From NCBI GenBank assembly GCA_038250235.1, contig JBBSCO010000053.1, positions 1 to 20,196 on the forward strand: DNA of 20,196 nt. The letters run 5' to 3'. The stretch comes from JAAUTS01 sp038250235. Its GTDB lineage: Bacteria > Verrucomicrobiota > Verrucomicrobiia > Methylacidiphilales > JAAUTS01. The notes below the pieces were generated by a model. That model had not been told where the DNA came from. It saw only the letters and a program-made list of their open reading frames with translations, and ran no database searches. The position numbers and the translations under genes are program-made. Below, one piece after another: positions 1 through 7,777 of the stretch. How positions within the stretch are numbered: position 1 is the stretch's first letter; each line of letters opens with the position of its first letter.

Positions 1-1245
1 CTGGGCGTGCTCCAGAAAGAGCTACGTGACGAACGCGAAGCCAACGAAAAGGCGACCATGGCCACGATCAAAGACGCATTGGCTGGCGCAGAAAAAGCCG
101 TTCGCGAAGCCAAAGTGACAGCGGATTTGGATGAAACGATCTCCACCTTGGGAAAATTTCGTCGCCGTTACGGGAGCGGCCAAAGATCCGAGGAATTGAA
201 TGCCGCCTATAACCAAGTCGAGCCCACGCTTCAATTCGTGACCAACTGGCAGAACTATCTCTCGGCAAAAATCGGGGGCAACCTCCAGTCAGCCAACGAC
301 GCCTTGCGGAACTTAATGAATAATAACGGGCCTTACCTCATTCCCCGTTCCGAGATTCTCGCGCTTGTCAGGGATGTAAGTAAAATCGAGAGAGCTCCCG
401 ATCAATCGTCGCCGCAGGAGGCTATCGACCAGATCATCGCCGGGATCAAGTCTTTGGCCGATGTGGATGACGGGATAAGGAAACTTCGCAAGTTGCAGGA
501 AGGCAATCGCAGCAACAATAGTTCGTGGGAACCACTCAACAATTTGATGCAAAGTCTCCTGTTGATTGATAAAACTTATCAGGACTTCAAAGCCGGATTG
601 GCCGTCAATATCGAGATTTACTCAAGACACTCCAATGTAACCGGGCAGGGCAATGCGCTTGTTTCGAGTCTGCAATCGGAACTTTATCTCCTCCTGCTGC
701 CGCGCTACGTAGGTGCACCGCAAGGCACCAAGGCACGACCTGACGAAAACGTCCCCCGTTTTATGGAGCGCATCGGCAAGGAAGCCAAAGAGCGGGGCGA
801 CATCATTGTGGCCAGTCGCACCCACGAAGCCCTGCGAATCCTCCAACGTGGGAGCAGTTTCAGCAATACGGACATGGAGGGATTGAGAACCTTCGTTGCC
901 GGCCAAAATCAGGAAGTTGCCGGCCAATGGATGTTGGCGGTGATCTCTTATCAGACCTCGCTAAAAAGCGGAAGTGATCTCGTGCCCTCAAAGGTCATAG
1001 GTGAAAGGTTGGCTGCCCTTCGATCTGCTTATCCCAAGGAGTTTGAAACCGGGATGGAGCGTTTCTTGAATCCTCCCGCCCCGGCATTCAACCCAGGGGA
1101 TCCCCGCTTTTTGAATCGAAACATGCGTGATAACCTCAATCAACCGGGTCAAGCCAACCAGCCCAGCCTCCTCATTCCTCCGGCTCCTGTGAGTTCACCC
1201 AGCGTCACAACTCCTCCCGCAGCCCCACCGACGCCGAAGGAATAA
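1..1245 (+). CDS. Hypothetical protein, 5'-truncated by window edge
   Basis: The frame is open from base 1 and ends at TAA 1243-1245; the GTG at 7 is probably internal, because the codons before it are also open. I do not recognise the family. The visible part (about 414 residues) starts with a charged, Ala/Glu/Lys-rich helical stretch that looks coiled-coil (roughly the first 60 residues). A mixed helical middle follows, with a segment reading QEVAGQWMLAVISYQTSLKSG that resembles a TPR-like helical hairpin. The tail (about the last 60 residues) is Pro/Ala/Ser-rich and low complexity. No membrane segment is visible in this part, and a signal peptide would lie outside the window. The Pro-rich tail would suit an exported or surface-associated protein, but that is inference. 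No function is assigned. Confidence 0.75.
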   Translation: MGVLQKELRDEREANEKATMATIKDALAGAEKAVREAKVTADLDETISTLGKFRRRYGSGQRSEELNAAYNQVEPTLQFVTNWQNYLSAKIGGNLQSANDALRNLMNNNGPYLIPRSEILALVRDVSKIERAPDQSSPQEAIDQIIAGIKSLADVDDGIRKLRKLQEGNRSNNSSWEPLNNLMQSLLLIDKTYQDFKAGLAVNIEIYSRHSNVTGQGNALVSSLQSELYLLLLPRYVGAPQGTKARPDENVPRFMERIGKEAKERGDIIVASRTHEALRILQRGSSFSNTDMEGLRTFVAGQNQEVAGQWMLAVISYQTSLKSGSDLVPSKVIGERLAALRSAYPKEFETGMERFLNPPAPAFNPGDPRFLNRNMRDNLNQPGQANQPSLLIPPAPVSSPSVTTPPAAPPTPKE

Positions 1246-1319
1246 ACGTGGGCATCGTAGTCATCCACGAATCAGGCCGACTTGTCTTCGGCTTCCATTT
1301 AATGTCTACGGGGTCTATG

Positions 1320-1363
1320 GGGTCACTCGTTAACAAATAACACAATCTCACAGGGTCACTCGT
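1320..1363. repeat. 11-bp direct repeat GGGTCACTCGT, two copies
   Basis: GGGTCACTCGT occurs at 1320-1330 and again at 1353-1363, just upstream of the decayed RAYT-like transposase. A partial copy (GGGTC) lies at 1311-1315. RAYT genes are often bordered by short repeated or palindromic REP elements, so this may be what remains of the element's left end. The rest of 1246-1398 shows no gene. Confidence 0.45.
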
Positions 1364-1399
1364 GGACCCGTAACATGATTTTGGGGTTGGTTATTTTGC

Positions 1400-1814
1400 A
1401 TGAAAGGCAAGAACGGTGCGGTTTGACTTTCCTGGAGCGATACACCATATAAGGATGCGTGGTAATGAGCGTGCGCGCATTTTCTATGAAACCTATGGCT
1501 AAGGCTTGTTCATGCAAGCGCCACATCAGGGCCGGGAGTGCTTCGGAGTGGACATTTATGAACACTGCTTGATGCCCAACCATGTGCGTCTAGCCATTTA
1601 TACTCCTCAGGGCAGCCTGTCCCGTTTTATGGCCTGGCTGCAAACAACCGTTACGGTGCTTTACAGCCGCAACCACAAACGAAGCAGACACGTCTGCCAG
1701 GAACGTTACTCGGCGGAGCTGGTTGATAGCTGTGAGTGGGACCTCAACGGGGTTCACCATAGTCTTTGGGGAGCTGGTTCTGCTCCCTGCCCAGTGAAAT
1801 GGGGGTGGATCTAA
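1400..1814 (+). pseudogene. Decayed REP-associated tyrosine transposase (RAYT / Y1_Tnp)
   Basis: The reading frame at 1404-1499 encodes a typical RAYT N-terminus, RFDFPGAIHHIRMRGNER. It is cut by an in-frame TAA at 1500-1502, and the same frame then resumes with YEHCLMPNHVRLAIYTP and LSRFMAWLQT. The likely original ATG at 1400 is out of frame with this body, which implies an indel near 1403. The family's catalytic HUH motif (normally HVH in PNHVHL) reads HVR here, so one metal ligand is lost. After RHVCQERYSAELVDS the usual C-terminal part (YLLELSRYIHLNPVRA-like) is missing and replaced by unrelated sequence to the TAG-free end at TAA 1812-1814. Intact homologues are about 200-300 residues. 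The copy is clearly dead by four independent lesions: frameshift, stop, lost His and truncation. Confidence 0.85.
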
Positions 1815-1898
1815 GCCCTTATATCCATTCTTGCCCCTTTGGCTGGCTTTATGCTTTTGTAGTGACTTCTTTCGGCGTTATTTTATTTTTATCTTCTT

Positions 1899-2870
1899 AT
1901 GCGTATTTTTGTGACGGGCGGTGCCGGTTATATCGGCAGTGTATTTGTGGAAGAAGCCATCAAGGCAGGGCATGACATTTGTATCTTCGATGACTTGTCC
2001 GAGGGAAACAAGGCGGCAGTCCACCCCGCGGCAACTTTTGTTCTGGGTGACTTGCTGAAGTATCCTGAAATTGAAAAAGCCGTGGAGGATTTCAAACCTG
2101 AAGCGGTCATCCATTTTGCAGGCAAGGCCCTGGTAGGGGAGTCCATGACCCATCCGCACTTGTACTATCAAACCAATGTGATGGGGGGAACCAATCTCTT
2201 ACAGGCCATGGTCAAGGCCGACTGTAAAAAAATTGTTTTCTCCTCCACTTGTGCCACTTATGGCATGCCGGAAAAAATTCCCATTGATGAGCGCTGCCCC
2301 CAGAAGCCCATCAATCCTTACGGTCATTCCAAACTTGTCTTTGAGGAAATCCTCAAGTGGTATGAAAAAATCCATGGCATCACATTTGTTGCCCTGCGTT
2401 ATTTCAATGCAGCCGGGGCTTCCGAACGTTACGGGGAATGTCGCCGGATCGAAACCCATCTGATTCCGAATTTACTAAAAATTCCCCTGGGCAAGGTTGA
2501 GTACTTCCAGGTTTTCGGGGACAAATACACAACCCCGGATGGAACCTGCATCCGTGATTACATCCACATCATTGACCTGGCCAGTGCACACCTTGCAGCT
2601 TTGACCCGCGACATCAGTGCTTTTTATAATCTGGGAACCGGTGAGGGATTTTCCGTGCTGCAGGTGGTCGAAGTGGCTCGCAAGATTACGGGGCACCCCA
2701 TTCCCATCAAAATCATGGAACCCCGTCCCGGAGATCCTCCACGTCTTGTGGCCAGTGCCAACCGGATCAAGATGGATCTGGGTTGGAAGCCCCATTTCAC
2801 CAAAGTTTCGGATATTGTCCAAAGTGCCTGGGACTGGCATAAGAAGAATCCTAGCGGCTACGAGAAGTAA
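1899..2870 (+). CDS. galE: UDP-glucose 4-epimerase
   Basis: GalE interconverts UDP-glucose and UDP-galactose in the cytoplasm, feeding LPS and exopolysaccharide synthesis and the Leloir pathway. The protein has 323 residues, close to the usual 330-340. It begins with the NAD-binding Rossmann motif TGGAGYIG (residues 6-13). The extended-SDR catalytic residues are visible: SSTCATYG around 115-122 and YGHSK with Tyr141 and Lys145. The family motif ALRYFNAAGA follows. ATG 1899 lies directly before the Rossmann strand, as in homologues; the leader just upstream is T-rich and has no Shine-Dalgarno sequence. hprK starts 5 bp after its stop, so it heads the hprK-ptsH-ptsI transcription unit. A related nucleotide-sugar epimerase specificity cannot be excluded. 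Confidence 0.93.
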   Translation: MRIFVTGGAGYIGSVFVEEAIKAGHDICIFDDLSEGNKAAVHPAATFVLGDLLKYPEIEKAVEDFKPEAVIHFAGKALVGESMTHPHLYYQTNVMGGTNLLQAMVKADCKKIVFSSTCATYGMPEKIPIDERCPQKPINPYGHSKLVFEEILKWYEKIHGITFVALRYFNAAGASERYGECRRIETHLIPNLLKIPLGKVEYFQVFGDKYTTPDGTCIRDYIHIIDLASAHLAALTRDISAFYNLGTGEGFSVLQVVEVARKITGHPIPIKIMEPRPGDPPRLVASANRIKMDLGWKPHFTKVSDIVQSAWDWHKKNPSGYEK

Positions 2871-2875
2871 ACATT

Positions 2876-3844
2876 ATGGCCCTGAGAACCAAAAAAAGGA
2901 CGGAAAATCCCATGGTGACGGTCGGGCAGTTCTATGCCCGTCATTCCGGGATGATCCAGTTGAAATTGGTGGCGGGCGCGGAGGGGATGAACCGGCGTAT
3001 TTCCGAGGGTTCCGTCAACCGTCTGGGCCTGGCCTTGACCGGCTTTTACAAATATTTCGCCAACAACCGCATTCAATTGATCGGGAAAAGCGAAATGGCC
3101 TACATGCGGGATCTGAAAACAGATGCTTGCCGGGAACGTTTCCGGGAAATTTTCCAAAAAAAGGTGCCCTGCCTGATTTTTGCCCGTAACATCAAGCCGC
3201 CGGCCTTTATTCTTGAGGAAGCCGAACGTTATAGCGTTCCGATTTTCTGTTCCCCGAGTATCACCATGCGTCTGGTCAATACGGTCACCATCTGTCTGGA
3301 GGACGATTTTGCCCCCAGCACCAGCCTGCACAGCAGCATGGTGGATATTCAGGGTGTTGGGGTGCTGATCATGGGGGAGAGCGGTATCGGTAAAAGCGAA
3401 TGTGTTCTGGGCCTGATTGAAAGGGGTTATTCCCTGGTTTCGGATGACATCACCAAGGTCAAGTGCCTGGAAGGCCGCGATTTGGTTGGAACATCCGCTG
3501 ATCTGACCCGCCATTACATTGAGGTGCGGGGTATTGGTATCATCAACGTGGCCAGTATTTTTGGTGCCAGCAGCATTCGTTACAAGAAAAACATTAATTT
3601 GGTGGTCACCTTGAAGGAATGGGCCAAGCTGGAAAACGTGGACAGGATCGGCCTGGACCAGGATCACTATGAAATATTGCAAATCAAAATTCCCCATGTA
3701 ACAATTCCAGTCAGATCCGGTAGAGATCTGGCCGGACTGGTGGAAGTTGCTGCCTTGGATCAGAAATTGAAGAGTATCGGACACCACTCGGCACACGAAT
3801 TTAATGAACGTCTGCTGAAAAAAATGCGGACTGGAGAAAGCTGA
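2876..3844 (+). CDS. hprK: HPr kinase/phosphorylase
   Basis: This bifunctional enzyme phosphorylates and dephosphorylates the regulatory Ser of HPr, coupling metabolic state to PTS and catabolite control. The 322-residue protein has the N-terminal HPrK domain (about 13-140) and the C-terminal kinase domain. The kinase domain has the catalytic His152, the Walker A loop GESGIGKS (167-174), the acidic pair in SDD (190-191) and the family signature HYIEVRGIGIINVASIFG (213-230). Homologues usually begin near MVTVGQFY, so ATG 2912 (Met13) is an alternative start and the first 12 basic residues may not be translated. It lies 5 bp after galE, and ptsH starts 1 base after its TGA. The substrate, HPr with a suitable Ser, is encoded next door, which strongly supports the assignment. 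Confidence 0.95.
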   Translation: MALRTKKRTENPMVTVGQFYARHSGMIQLKLVAGAEGMNRRISEGSVNRLGLALTGFYKYFANNRIQLIGKSEMAYMRDLKTDACRERFREIFQKKVPCLIFARNIKPPAFILEEAERYSVPIFCSPSITMRLVNTVTICLEDDFAPSTSLHSSMVDIQGVGVLIMGESGIGKSECVLGLIERGYSLVSDDITKVKCLEGRDLVGTSADLTRHYIEVRGIGIINVASIFGASSIRYKKNINLVVTLKEWAKLENVDRIGLDQDHYEILQIKIPHVTIPVRSGRDLAGLVEVAALDQKLKSIGHHSAHEFNERLLKKMRTGES

Positions 3845-3845
3845 A

Positions 3846-4151
3846 ATGAGTTTAATAAACAAGAAAACAGGCGCGGACGACAACATTGTTGAGAAGGAAT
3901 TGACCATTCTGAACAAGCTGGGTCTTCATGCCAGACCTGCAGCGATGTTTGTGCGCATTGCCAACCGTTTTTCTTGCGAAATCTCTGTCGAAAAAGACGG
4001 GGAAGAAGTCAACGGCAAGAGTATCATGGGTCTCATGATGCTGGCAGCCGGCTGCGGATCACAGCTCAAGATAGCTGCCTCCGGTGATGATGCTGTTCAG
4101 GCTGTCAAAGAATTGGCCGAACTCATCCAGCGTAAGTTTGATGAGGAATAA
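3846..4151 (+). CDS. ptsH: Phosphocarrier protein HPr
   Basis: HPr accepts phosphate from phosphoenolpyruvate through enzyme I and passes it to EIIA-type proteins. The 101-residue protein contains the active site LGLHARPA with His28. Thirty-one residues later, in VNGKSIMGLMML, is Ser59; this is the same spacing as His15/Ser46 in classical HPr, so Ser59 should be the HPrK target. The N-terminus is about 13 residues longer than in canonical HPr (about 88 residues), with a charged extension. The ATG lies one base after the hprK stop, indicating translational coupling. ptsI follows after 38 bp. Confidence 0.96.
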   Translation: MSLINKKTGADDNIVEKELTILNKLGLHARPAAMFVRIANRFSCEISVEKDGEEVNGKSIMGLMMLAAGCGSQLKIAASGDDAVQAVKELAELIQRKFDEE

Positions 4152-4189
4152 CCATTCCGGCCGGTTCCCATGAACGGCACCCCGATCCA

Positions 4190-5956
4190 ATGTCCAAAAA
4201 GAAGCTACGAAGCGACATTCGCCTGACCGGCATCCCGGTATCCCCGGGAGTTGTCCACGCGGACATTCACGTTCTTAACCGCGAAGAAATAAACGTCCCC
4301 AAGTTTCCCATCGCGGCCGCCGAGGTTGCAACGGAAATTGCCCGTTTGGAAGATGCCCTGGTTAAAACCCGGGAGCAAATTCGGGAGATCAAAGATCACT
4401 TGTCCGCTTCGATAGGGGAAAAAGATGCTGCTATTTTCGACGCACATCTTCTGGTGGTTGAGGACAGCAGCCTTTTGGAGGCAGTGCGCAAGCAGGTAGA
4501 AGTTAAATTGCTCTGCGTCGAATATGTTTTCCATCATTTGATGCTGAGTTATTCGGCCAGCATGAGGGAAGTTGATGACCCGTATCTGCAGGAGCGGGCC
4601 TCCGATATCATGGATGTGGGCAGGCGGGTTCTGAACAATCTCAATGGCGATGGACCGGCCGAGAGGTTCCGTCTGGACAAGCCTTCCATCATTGTGGCGC
4701 ATGACCTGTCTCCGTCCGATACCGCTCTTTTCGACCGCAAGATGGTTCTGGGATTCGCCACGGATCTGGGCAGCCGTGTTTCCCACACAGCCATCATGGC
4801 GCGTTCCCTCAATATTCCGGCCGTAGTAGGCATGAAGGATGCATCCCTCAGTCTCGATTCCGACATCCCGGCCATTTTGGACGGCTACGAGGGTCTTCTC
4901 ATTCTTAACCCCTCGGAAAAAACCAAGTTTGAGTACGGCCAGATCGAGCAGAAGCGTCATGCAGTTGAGGAAAAACTAACAAAGTTGCGTCTGACGGATG
5001 CCGTATCGCGCGATGGCCGAAAGGTGATAGTATCTGCCAATGTGGAGCTTCCCGACGATCTTCCCATGCTCCAGCCTTCTGGAGCGGAGGGGATCGGTCT
5101 TTACCGCACTGAATTTCTTTTTGTCAACCGCCTGGAGTTGCCGACCGAAGATGAACAGATCAACGTTTATCGCAAGGTAATCGAGGCTTCGTCCCCGCAT
5201 CCTGTCATTTTTAGATCGTTGGATGTAGGTGGCGATAAAATGTTTGATCATCTCGGACTTGAAGAAGAGCAGAATCCTTTTCTGGGCTGGAGAGGAATCC
5301 GTTATTGCCTCGGACGCACGGATGTTTTTGAAACCCAGCTGCGTGCGATCTGCCGTGCCGGGGCGGGACATAAAGTGCGGATCATGTTTCCGATGATTTC
5401 GACCTACGAGGAATTGATCCAGGCCAAGACTATTTTACAGGGTGTGATTCTGGATCTCGAAAAAGAGAATACCAAACATTGCTCGGACATTGAAGTAGGG
5501 GCCATGATTGAAGTTCCATCGGCCGCCCTGATCGTGGATTTGATTGTACCGGAAGTTGATTTCCTGAGCATCGGCACGAACGACTTGATCCAATATACCC
5601 TGGCGGTGGATCGCACCAATGAGAAGGTCGCGTATCTCTACCAGCCGACCCATCCGGCCATCATCCAGCTCATCCGTCTTATTGTGACCAAGGCCCATGA
5701 AGGCAATATCTGGGTGGGGGTCTGCGGGGAAATGGCTGGGGAAATCATGCTGACCCCGCTCTTATTGGGCTTGGGGGTGGATGAATTGAGCATGGGCTCC
5801 ATTTTTATTCCCCGCATCAAACGTGTCATCCAGTCCCTGAGTTACGAAGAAATGCAGAATCTTGTCCAGGAGGCGTTGAAGCTCTCTACAGGCAAGGAAA
5901 TCCTTGAGCTTCTGGAGAAGGTGGCGCAGGCCAACTATCCGGAATTGCTGGATTAA
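4190..5956 (+). CDS. ptsI: PTS enzyme I (phosphoenolpyruvate-protein phosphotransferase)
   Basis: Enzyme I takes phosphate from PEP and transfers it to HPr. The length of 588 residues is close to the usual 570-590. The N-terminal domain (about 12-140) is followed by the phosphohistidine domain, where SHTAIMARSLNIPAVVG places the active His at 199. The loop before it reads LGSRVSH rather than the usual GGRTSH, a mild deviation. The C-terminal PEP-binding barrel has GLYRTEFLF, the IGTNDLIQY motif and the catalytic Cys512 in GVCGEMAG. It is the last gene of the galE-hprK-ptsH-ptsI cluster and is followed by a bidirectional terminator. No EII gene is present in the window, so whether the system transports sugars or only regulates cannot be read from here. 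Confidence 0.96.
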   Translation: MSKKKLRSDIRLTGIPVSPGVVHADIHVLNREEINVPKFPIAAAEVATEIARLEDALVKTREQIREIKDHLSASIGEKDAAIFDAHLLVVEDSSLLEAVRKQVEVKLLCVEYVFHHLMLSYSASMREVDDPYLQERASDIMDVGRRVLNNLNGDGPAERFRLDKPSIIVAHDLSPSDTALFDRKMVLGFATDLGSRVSHTAIMARSLNIPAVVGMKDASLSLDSDIPAILDGYEGLLILNPSEKTKFEYGQIEQKRHAVEEKLTKLRLTDAVSRDGRKVIVSANVELPDDLPMLQPSGAEGIGLYRTEFLFVNRLELPTEDEQINVYRKVIEASSPHPVIFRSLDVGGDKMFDHLGLEEEQNPFLGWRGIRYCLGRTDVFETQLRAICRAGAGHKVRIMFPMISTYEELIQAKTILQGVILDLEKENTKHCSDIEVGAMIEVPSAALIVDLIVPEVDFLSIGTNDLIQYTLAVDRTNEKVAYLYQPTHPAIIQLIRLIVTKAHEGNIWVGVCGEMAGEIMLTPLLLGLGVDELSMGSIFIPRIKRVIQSLSYEEMQNLVQEALKLSTGKEILELLEKVAQANYPELLD

Positions 5957-5973
5957 TCTTTGCAGGCGCACAA

Positions 5974-6005
5974 AAAAGACCCGGCCCTTGTTGGCCGGAT
6001 CTTTT
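5974..6005. terminator. Bidirectional terminator between ptsI and sigma factor
   Basis: CCGGCC (5981-5986) pairs with GGCCGG (5993-5998) across a 6-base loop. The stem extends, after one mismatch, by AAAAGA (5974-5979) with TCTTTT (6000-6005). A-rich sequence on the left and T-rich on the right give a U-tract in both directions. It sits between the convergent ptsI (plus) and sigma factor (minus) genes and can end both. Confidence 0.85.
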
Positions 6006-6018
6006 GCTTTCGACATGG

Positions 6019-6909
6019 TCAGGCTTCCTGCTCGCGGCGGGATTTCAGCAGATGGGCTTTGGCATTGCCTTCCTGTTGTTTGATCCTGCGGTGCAGTTTG
6101 TTCAGGGCTGAATTCTGCAACTGCCGGATGCGTTCCCGCGTAAGCTTGAATTTTTTACCAATGAGAGACAGCGTCAGCTCTTTCTCACCGTTCAGCCCGA
6201 AACGCAGGGCGAGGATTTTTTGTTCACGTTCATCCAGAGTGTTCAAAGCGATCAGGATGTTTTCCTTGATGTTTTTATCGCTGGTTTCAAAGGCGGGATC
6301 CACTGCCTGTTCGTCGGCAAGAATTTCGGAAAACGTGGGCAGGTCTGAATCCGAACTATTGCCGCTGGAGGCATCCAGGGATAACATTTGGTGGCTGGCG
6401 GAACGGATGCGGGTGACTTTGCCGACCGGGATGTTCAGTTCCTCTGCGACCTCACTGTCGTCAGGCGCCCGTCCAAGAATTTCCGTCAACTGATGGCTGG
6501 CCCGGCGTATTTTTTGCAGTTTGTCCACCACATGCACCGGCAGGCGGATGGTCTTGCTATGGTTGGCCAGGGCTCTGCGCACGGACTGTTTGATCCACCA
6601 TGCGGCATAGGTGCTGAAGCGCGTGTTGAATTTGGGGTTAAATTTTTCCACGGCACGTATCAGTCCCAGATTGCCTTCAGCAACGAGATCCTCCATGGCA
6701 AGTCCGCAGTTCATGTAATCTTTGGCGATTTTAACAACCAGGCGAAGATTAGCCGAAATCATGTGTTCGCGGGCGGCAGCGGAACCTTTCCGTACCTGTT
6801 TGGCCAGCTTACGTTCTTCTTCCGCCGTAAGCAGGGCGACTTTCCCGATATTATCGAGGTAGGACTGAAGGGCATCACTGGATTCGTAGTAGGACTTTTG
6901 TGCTATCAT
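6019..6909 (-). CDS. RNA polymerase sigma-70 family factor (RpoD/RpoS-like)
   Basis: This 296-residue protein directs RNA polymerase to promoters. In order it has region 1.2 (DALQSYLDNIGKVALLTAEEE, about 12-32) and region 2 with NLRLVVKIAKDYMNCGLAMEDLVAEGNLGLIRAVEKF. The -10 recognition helix is FSTYAAWWIKQSVRRAL. Region 3 (HVVDKLQKIRRASHQLTEILG) and region 4 with TRERIRQLQNSALNKL follow. Region 1.1 and the large non-conserved insert of primary sigma factors are absent, so the size and layout fit a group 2 (RpoS-like) factor or a compact primary sigma. The sequence alone does not decide between them. ATG 6907-6909 is preceded by a clear Shine-Dalgarno sequence, unlike most genes here. The gene is monocistronic and converges with ptsI. 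Confidence 0.92.
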   Translation of the reverse strand: MIAQKSYYESSDALQSYLDNIGKVALLTAEEERKLAKQVRKGSAAAREHMISANLRLVVKIAKDYMNCGLAMEDLVAEGNLGLIRAVEKFNPKFNTRFSTYAAWWIKQSVRRALANHSKTIRLPVHVVDKLQKIRRASHQLTEILGRAPDDSEVAEELNIPVGKVTRIRSASHQMLSLDASSGNSSDSDLPTFSEILADEQAVDPAFETSDKNIKENILIALNTLDEREQKILALRFGLNGEKELTLSLIGKKFKLTRERIRQLQNSALNKLHRRIKQQEGNAKAHLLKSRREQEA

Positions 6910-6913
6910 AATA

Positions 6914-6920
6914 CTCCTTT
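6914..6920 (-). promoter_or_regulatory. Strong Shine-Dalgarno site of the sigma factor gene
   Basis: On the minus strand AAAGGAG ends 4 bases before the ATG at 6909. It fixes the start codon. It is the clearest ribosome binding site in the window; nearly all other starts lack one, so this mRNA may be translated more strongly or regulated differently. Confidence 0.75.
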
Positions 6921-7146
6921 TGAATGAGATTTATCTTATTGAGCTATTAGTTTAGACGCTTAAGTATCTCCTTTATTCGTTTTTTATTTCAAAAAGAATT
7001 TTTTTTTCATCAATCCATGTAAGTAGATGGTAATAAGGACCTTGGGTTTTTCGAGTCTGGTGGAATTGGTAGAATAATTGTCTGGGCAGTCAAAAACGCG
7101 CCGTCCATACACTGTCTTTACGTAAGCCAAGAAGACCCGGACGCAC
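6921..7146. other. Intergenic region between sigma factor and efp terminator
   Basis: The first 90 bases are AT-rich and must hold the minus-strand promoter of the sigma factor. A -35-like TTGAAA can be read there, but no convincing -10 at the right spacing. The part from about 7050 to 7141 contains a stretch resembling a tRNA-Leu D arm (TGGTGGAATTGGTAGA), but no T arm and no cloverleaf could be made. No protein-coding gene is seen. Confidence 0.4.
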
Positions 7147-7180
7147 AAAAAAGGCGATGCCTAGGATGAGGCATCGCTTT
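7147..7180 (-). terminator. Rho-independent terminator of efp
   Basis: GCGATGCCT (7154-7162) and AGGCATCGC (7169-7177) form a perfect 9-bp stem with a 6-base loop. The flanking AAAAAA at 7147-7152 becomes a U-run on the minus strand, 24 bp beyond the efp stop. The TTT on the other side is shorter, so the main direction is minus. Confidence 0.88.
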
Positions 7181-7203
7181 GATGTTTTGGGTAGTTTTTG
7201 AAA

Positions 7204-7767
7204 TCAGGCTCTGCTGATATATTTTCCGGTGCGGGTGTCGACCTTGATTTTTTCACCTTCCTTGATGAAGAGGGGAACCTGAACGTCCAAACCTGTTTCC
7301 AGCTTGGCCGGCTTCTGCACGTTGTTGGCCGAATCACCGCGGACGCCGTCGGCCGATTCCGTGATCTGCAGCGTCACCGTGGGGGGGAGTTCGATTTCCG
7401 CCACCTTGCCTTCGACAAAAACAATCTGAACCTGGAGATTTTCCGTGAGGTAATCCTTGGCTGCGCCAATGATTTCATCATTAAGGGTGATATTCTCGTA
7501 GTTGTCGGGATTCATGAAGGTCCAGCCCGTCTGATCCTTGTAACTGAAGTCCCATTTGGCGCGATGGATTTCCACCAGTTCGACTTTATCGCTGGAACCC
7601 AGACGCTCATCCGAGGAGCGGCCGGTGTTAATGGAACGGAGGGAGGCCTGCACAAAGGCCCTCAGGTTTCCGGGGGTGCGGTGTTGGGTTTCCAGGACAA
7701 TGCAGATGTCGCCTTTGAAGCGGATTGCCTGGCCTTTTTTCAGCTCGTTTGCGTTGGTATAAGCCAT
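7204..7767 (-). CDS. efp: Elongation factor P
   Basis: EF-P binds between the P and E sites of stalled ribosomes and promotes peptide bonds at polyproline stretches. The 187-residue length and three-domain layout are typical, ending with VPLFIKEGEKIKVDTRTGKYISR, the classical EF-P C-terminal signature. The functional tip loop reads HRTPGNLRAF. Aligned without gaps to E. coli EF-P (VKPGKGQAF), the residue at the modified Lys34 position is Asn34. The protein therefore cannot receive beta-lysine or hypusine-type modification there, and it has no Arg at position 32 for rhamnosylation. The gene starts 10 bp after kdsD, so both are probably on one transcript, ended by the hairpin at 7147-7180. The ATG has no Shine-Dalgarno sequence. 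Confidence 0.95.
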   Translation of the reverse strand: MAYTNANELKKGQAIRFKGDICIVLETQHRTPGNLRAFVQASLRSINTGRSSDERLGSSDKVELVEIHRAKWDFSYKDQTGWTFMNPDNYENITLNDEIIGAAKDYLTENLQVQIVFVEGKVAEIELPPTVTLQITESADGVRGDSANNVQKPAKLETGLDVQVPLFIKEGEKIKVDTRTGKYISRA

Positions 7768-7777
7768 AAGTGGTTGT

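Noticed and set aside
2858..3916. A 352-residue minus-strand open frame opposite hprK
   Set aside because: It is antisense to a well-conserved hprK, shows no recognisable domain and has the composition of a shadow frame.
7057..7141. A functional tRNA-Leu gene
   Set aside because: The D-arm motif is present, but a T arm with GTTC, a proper anticodon stem and a 7-bp acceptor stem are missing.
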